Shown here: positions 6,398-9,131 of the stretch, in pieces
Layout of the letters: every line of letters starts with the position of its first letter
Position numbering within the stretch: position 1 is the first letter of the stretch
NCBI GenBank assembly: GCA_900754535.1
Contig: CAAEDF010000252.1
Location: forward strand, 1 to 9,131
Reading direction: 5' to 3'
Origin: Clostridia bacterium
GTDB lineage: Bacteria; Bacillota; Clostridia; Oscillospirales; CAG-382
Length of the DNA stretch: 9,131 nt
The notes under the pieces: model-generated
Databases searched by the model: none
What the model was told of the DNA's origin: nothing
Seen by the model: the letters and a program-made list of their open reading frames with translations, nothing else
Program-made: the position numbers and the translations under genes

Positions 6398-7678
6398 TCA
6401 GACCCGTTTTATGAGCTTTGCGGCGTAAAAGCCGTCGCAATACCTGTCGCACGGCAGAGAGGTAAAGCTTTCAAGCAGCGTAAAGCCGCCGTTTCCGGCG
6501 AGAAAGCGGCGCACGATATCTTCGTTTTCGCGCCTGTCGAGGCTGCAGGTGGAATACACAAGCACTCCCCCGTTTTTGAGATATTGCGAGGAGGCCGAAA
6601 GTATGGCGTATTGCGTGTCTGTCAGCCGTGAGATATCCGACACGTCCTTGTATCTTATCTCGGGCTTATGGCCGGCGACTCCGGTCGAAGAGCACGGGAC
6701 GTCGCATATAACTCGGTCCGCGAGGCCGGCAAGCGAATCGTCCGGCTCGCGCGCGTCCCTGCACGCTGCGGTGATGATGTCGATGCCGAGCGTGCGCGCG
6801 CCCTTTTCCACGGGCGGGAGCTTGTTTGCATGTATATCAAAGGCAAGCACTCTGCCCCTGTTTTTCATGTCGACGGCTGCGGAAAAGCTTTTGCCGCCCG
6901 GGCTTGCGCACACGTCGACAACGGTCATATCCGGCGCGGCGTCCAGCATGGCTACCGCACGGCGGCCGGGAAGGCTTTGGACAAAAAACAGTCCCTCGTC
7001 CAGCATGGAAACGGCCCTGTCGGCGCCGGAGGTGATCACCGAAGACGAATTTTCAAGCGCTTCGCATTCGATGCCGTCAGCCGAAAGCCTTTCAAGGAGC
7101 CCGTCCTGCGATATACGAAGTGTATTGACCGTGACGGAGAGCGCGCGGGGCGAAAAGAAGCTTTCGAATATCTCTTCGTATCGGTCCGGGTAGCCGGATT
7201 TTATCATACCGTAAAAGCTGTCCGACACCGAATATCTGACCGGTCCGGGCAATTGAGAAACAGAGCGCAGGACTGTTTCCTTTTCGCGGCAGACCCTGCG
7301 CAGCACGGCGTTCACGAACCCGCTTTCACGCGCGGAAAGCAAACTGCGCGCGACCTTTACGCTTTCATTGCAGGCGACGCCGTCGGGGATGGAATCCATA
7401 TACAGTATCTGATACAGCCCAACGCAGACGACCGCCTCCGCAAGCCTTTGCGGAGGTTTGGCTGCAAGAGTGCCGAGTATGTGCCGCAAGGTTCGCATAC
7501 GCTCGGCCGTGCCGTATACGAGCGCGGTGAAAAGCGCCCTGTCGCGCGCGGAGAAGGTCCCGCCGTTTATCGCCGTTCCAAGCAGTATATTTGAAAATGC
7601 GCCGGCAGAAAAAATACGTTCCACGGCGAGCGATGCGCGCACGCGCGGGTTGTTTTCGGAAGAAGCAGTGAGTTTCAA
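6398..7678 (-). CDS. rsmB: 16S rRNA (cytosine-967-C5)-methyltransferase RsmB
   Basis: SAM-dependent m5C methyltransferase acting on C967 of 16S rRNA. From the TTG at 7678 it has 426 residues. A NusB-like RNA-binding domain occupies about 10-135, followed by the Rossmann methyltransferase domain: SAM motif VDVCASPGGKS (254-264), motif IV CDVPCSSTG (325-333, Cys329), motif VI YSTCSL (375-380, catalytic Cys378) and a terminal DGFYAAKL. Both cysteines needed by RsmB are present. Start choice: the longest frame begins with a GTG at 7699 that has no Shine-Dalgarno sequence; the in-frame TTG at 7678 has GGAGG eight nt upstream (7691-7687). The difference is seven residues and outside the conserved domain. 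The upstream yugP stop is at 7718. The other Nol1/Nop2/Sun-family paralogues (RsmF, YebU) lack the NusB-like N-terminus, so RsmB is favoured. Confidence 0.95.
   Translation of the reverse strand: MKLTASSENNPRVRASLAVERIFSAGAFSNILLGTAINGGTFSARDRALFTALVYGTAERMRTLRHILGTLAAKPPQRLAEAVVCVGLYQILYMDSIPDGVACNESVKVARSLLSARESGFVNAVLRRVCREKETVLRSVSQLPGPVRYSVSDSFYGMIKSGYPDRYEEIFESFFSPRALSVTVNTLRISQDGLLERLSADGIECEALENSSSVITSGADRAVSMLDEGLFFVQSLPGRRAVAMLDAAPDMTVVDVCASPGGKSFSAAVDMKNRGRVLAFDIHANKLPPVEKGARTLGIDIITAACRDAREPDDSLAGLADRVICDVPCSSTGVAGHKPEIRYKDVSDISRLTDTQYAILSASSQYLKNGGVLVYSTCSLDRRENEDIVRRFLAGNGGFTLLESFTSLPCDRYCDGFYAAKLIKRV
7435..7456 (-). repeat. Perfect 9-bp inverted repeat inside rsmB
   Basis: Arms 7435-7443 (CCTCCGCAA) and 7448-7456 (TTGCGGAGG) are perfectly complementary around a 4-nt loop, giving a stable GC-rich hairpin. 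It lies in the NusB-like domain coding region (KPPQRLAEA) and no T-run follows on the minus strand, so it is not a terminator. Function unknown; chance in a GC-rich gene is possible. Confidence 0.4.
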
Positions 7679-7686
7679 TCGGAGGC

Positions 7687-7691
7687 CCTCC
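7687..7691 (-). promoter_or_regulatory. Ribosome binding site supporting a TTG start of rsmB
   Basis: A consensus GGAGG lies eight nt before the TTG at 7678. The following bases (GCCTCC) are partly complementary to it, allowing a very small stem. It lies inside the longer frame from the GTG at 7699, which itself lacks any such site. Confidence 0.55.
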
Positions 7692-7717
7692 GTCAGCACG
7701 CGTTATGGTTGGTATTT

Positions 7718-8425
7718 TCAGTTTCTTCTGCCGCGTGCGCCGGACAGCAGCACCAGCAGCCGCAGGAAGGTCATCAGCGTGACCGCAAGCGAGGCGACAT
7801 AGGTCATCGCCGCGGCGGAAAGCACCTTTTTGCTTGCGCTCACCTCTTGAGCGTCAAAGCGGCCTGAGGACCTTATGGCCGCAAGCGCGCGGGAGGAGGC
7901 GTTGAATTCCGTAGGCAGAGTGACCAGCTGGAACAGCAGGCAGGCGGCGTAGCATATCAGACCCGCGTATGCTATCCATACATACTGCTGACCGTAATAG
8001 GTAAGAACAAGTCCTATTAAAAAAAGCGGGATGGCAAGCTTTGAGCCGATGTTGGTTATCGGAATGATCGCGTTGCGGATTTTTATGGGGAAATACCCTA
8101 CCGCGTGCTGAACGGCGTGCCCCGCCTCATGCGCGGCAACGCCTACCGCGGCGGCGCTCGTGCCGTTTATCACGTTATCGGAAAGTCTGATGACGTTGGT
8201 GCGCGGGTCATAGTGGTCGGTGAGATTGCCGGGAACGTGTTCTATCCGTACTCCGGTGACGCCGTTTGCGTCAAGCACGGCCTGCGCAGCCTGGGCCCCG
8301 GTCATACCGCTTGCGGTGGGGACCGACGAATACTTTTTGAAAGTGCTTTGCACGCGGGCGGAGCAGATCATGGCGAATATCACCGCCGGGAGGACAAGCA
8401 CAATATAAGTCCAGTCTATAAACAT
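7718..8425 (-). CDS. yugP: YugP-type membrane zinc-dependent peptidase
   Basis: Integral membrane metallopeptidase of the YugP family (Pfam Peptidase_Zn_dependent 2 type). Its physiological substrate is not established as far as I know. It has 235 residues, the usual size. A first membrane helix (about 5-23) is followed by a loop with NLTDHYDPRTNVIRLSD, a family hallmark, and the zinc motif HEAGH at 99-103. Three more hydrophobic segments follow at about 119-141, 146-169 and 205-228, and LPTEFNASSRA (170-180) probably supplies the third zinc ligand, Glu173. A basic tail GARGRRN ends the protein. The ATG at 8425 overlaps the end of fmt by 10 nt and has an AAAGGAAG ribosome binding site in the fmt coding region. 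Location between fmt and rsmB recurs in Clostridia, so this is not a recent insertion. Confidence 0.93.
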   Translation of the reverse strand: MFIDWTYIVLVLPAVIFAMICSARVQSTFKKYSSVPTASGMTGAQAAQAVLDANGVTGVRIEHVPGNLTDHYDPRTNVIRLSDNVINGTSAAAVGVAAHEAGHAVQHAVGYFPIKIRNAIIPITNIGSKLAIPLFLIGLVLTYYGQQYVWIAYAGLICYAACLLFQLVTLPTEFNASSRALAAIRSSGRFDAQEVSASKKVLSAAAMTYVASLAVTLMTFLRLLVLLSGARGRRN

Positions 8426-9131
8426 TCAAAAAAACTTCCTTTCTCGACTTTATGTCCGCGCAGATAGCTTGCCGCATCGGTCACCGGCTTGCCCTCCGCC
8501 TGAAGCGTAAGGATGTCGATGCTTCCGCTGCCGCAGGCCACCGTTATGACGCCGCCGTCCGCGGAAACGACCTCGCCGGGCTGTCCGGACATGTCCGAAA
8601 CGCGCGCGGAAAGCAGCTTGATGCGCTTTGAGCCGTAAAAGCAATACGCGCCCGGGACCGGCGAGAGACCGCGGATACGGTTGCATAAATCATGGGCGCA
8701 AAGAGAAAAGAGCGCCTTTCTGTCATCATCGGTTATCTTTGCGGCATAAGTGGCAAGCGAATCGTCCTGAGGGGTGCGTGGCACGCTGCCGGACGCCGCA
8801 AGAGACAGGTATTCGGTTATCGCCTCGCCGCCGAGCGAAGCGAGAACATCATGATATTCGCCCGCAGTCATAAGAGGCGGTATATCGGTACGTTTTTGCA
8901 GTATGATGTCTCCGGTATCAAGCCCCTGCGCCATATACATTATAGTAACGCCGCCGACGGTATCGCCGTTCATCACGGCGCGGTTTATGGGCGCGGCGCC
9001 GCGAAGGCGGGGGAGCAGCGAGGCGTGGATATTTATACAGCCGAGCCGCGGAAGAGAGAGCACCTCGGGAGGAAGCAGCTTGCCGTACGCCGCGACGATG
9101 ATGACGTCGGCGCCTGCGTCGGCGATCTCGC
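8416..9131 (-). CDS. fmt: Methionyl-tRNA formyltransferase, 5' end missing
   Basis: Fmt transfers a formyl group from 10-formyl-THF to initiator Met-tRNA. The reading frame is open from the window edge: 237 complete codons, with about 70-75 N-terminal residues missing relative to the usual length near 310. It begins with EIADAGADVIIVAAYGKLLP. The catalytic segment CINIHASLLPRLRGAAPIN holds the Asn and His of the active site and the conserved SLLPxxRGAAPI signature; GLDTGDI supplies the catalytic Asp. The C-terminal OB-like tRNA-binding domain follows (about the last 100 codons), with IRGLSPVPGAY and a terminal LRGHKVEKGSFFE. The stop overlaps the yugP start by 10 nt. The region before IRGLSP lacks the usual Asp-Trp of the family and looks somewhat diverged. 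The deformylase gene def is expected upstream but is outside the window. Confidence 0.96.
   Translation of the reverse strand, partial: EIADAGADVIIVAAYGKLLPPEVLSLPRLGCINIHASLLPRLRGAAPINRAVMNGDTVGGVTIMYMAQGLDTGDIILQKRTDIPPLMTAGEYHDVLASLGGEAITEYLSLAASGSVPRTPQDDSLATYAAKITDDDRKALFSLCAHDLCNRIRGLSPVPGAYCFYGSKRIKLLSARVSDMSGQPGEVVSADGGVITVACGSGSIDILTLQAEGKPVTDAASYLRGHKVEKGSFFECL

Noticed and set aside
4905..6428. A 507-codon open frame on the plus strand opposite the M3 peptidase gene
   Set aside because: It is in exact codon register with the minus gene, so a stop would need a TTA, CTA or TCA codon in that gene; these are rare in this GC-leaning genome. The translation has no recognisable domain, while the minus-strand product is a full M3 peptidase.
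6668..7594. A 308-codon plus-strand open frame opposite rsmB
   Set aside because: Same register effect as above; the composition is Arg/Gly/Ala-rich without any family motif.
8416..8436. T7 run at the end of fmt, considered as a -1 frameshift site that would fuse Fmt to YugP
   Set aside because: YugP is in the -1 frame, but a TGA at 8428-8426 lies directly before its ATG, so a shifted ribosome stops at once. No fusion is possible; ordinary overlap and re-initiation explain the layout.
8992..9003. 12-bp perfect palindrome CGCGGCGCCGCG
   Set aside because: It falls in the strictly conserved Fmt motif RGAAP; GC-rich codons for Arg-Gly-Ala-Ala explain it.
1..9131. Search for CRISPR arrays, tRNA/rRNA genes, transposases, prophage or defence genes
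   Set aside because: None seen; the window is fully occupied by eight recognisable housekeeping and signalling genes.

Overview
All eight genes in this window lie on the minus strand. They form one tightly packed, co-directional block of translation-modification, peptidase and signalling genes. Read 5'->3' on the minus strand (high to low coordinates) the order is: fmt (5' end cut off by the window edge), a YugP-type membrane zinc peptidase, rsmB, an M3-family oligoendopeptidase, rlmN, a PP2C-type phosphatase (PrpC), a PASTA-domain Ser/Thr kinase (PrkC), and rsgA (3' end cut off by the window edge). The fmt-rsmB-rlmN-prpC-prkC-rsgA order is a well-known arrangement in Firmicutes. With the moderate GC content, frequent ATA and AGG codons, strong GGAGG-type ribosome binding sites and some GTG/TTG starts, it points to a member of the Clostridia, perhaps a gut lineage. 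The taxonomic call is inference.

Right part (about 6.4-9.1 kb): Fmt formylates initiator Met-tRNA. It overlaps by 10 nt with a four-helix HEAGH membrane protease, which is followed by the 16S rRNA m5C967 methyltransferase RsmB. Middle (3.6-6.4 kb): a soluble HEAGH metallopeptidase follows a 56-bp gap, the largest in the window, and overlaps rlmN through ATGA. Left part (1-3.6 kb): phosphatase, kinase and RsgA lie almost end to end (2-bp gap between prkC and rsgA). In Bacillus subtilis the RsgA orthologue is a PrkC substrate, so this end of the operon plausibly links cell-wall sensing to 30S ribosome maturation.

There are no tRNA/rRNA genes, insertion sequences, CRISPR arrays, convincing promoters or rho-independent terminators, and no gene-free stretch longer than 56 bp. 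I do not see a new biological system. The points worth a second look are: an Asn in place of the usually conserved switch-I His of RsgA; two perfect hairpin-forming inverted repeats inside coding sequence, one just before the rsgA start; an in-frame A AAA AAG slippery heptamer just before the PrkC membrane helix; and the M3 peptidase inserted in an otherwise canonical cluster. Several starts appear to be non-ATG or internal to the longest open frame, as judged from Shine-Dalgarno (SD) placement.
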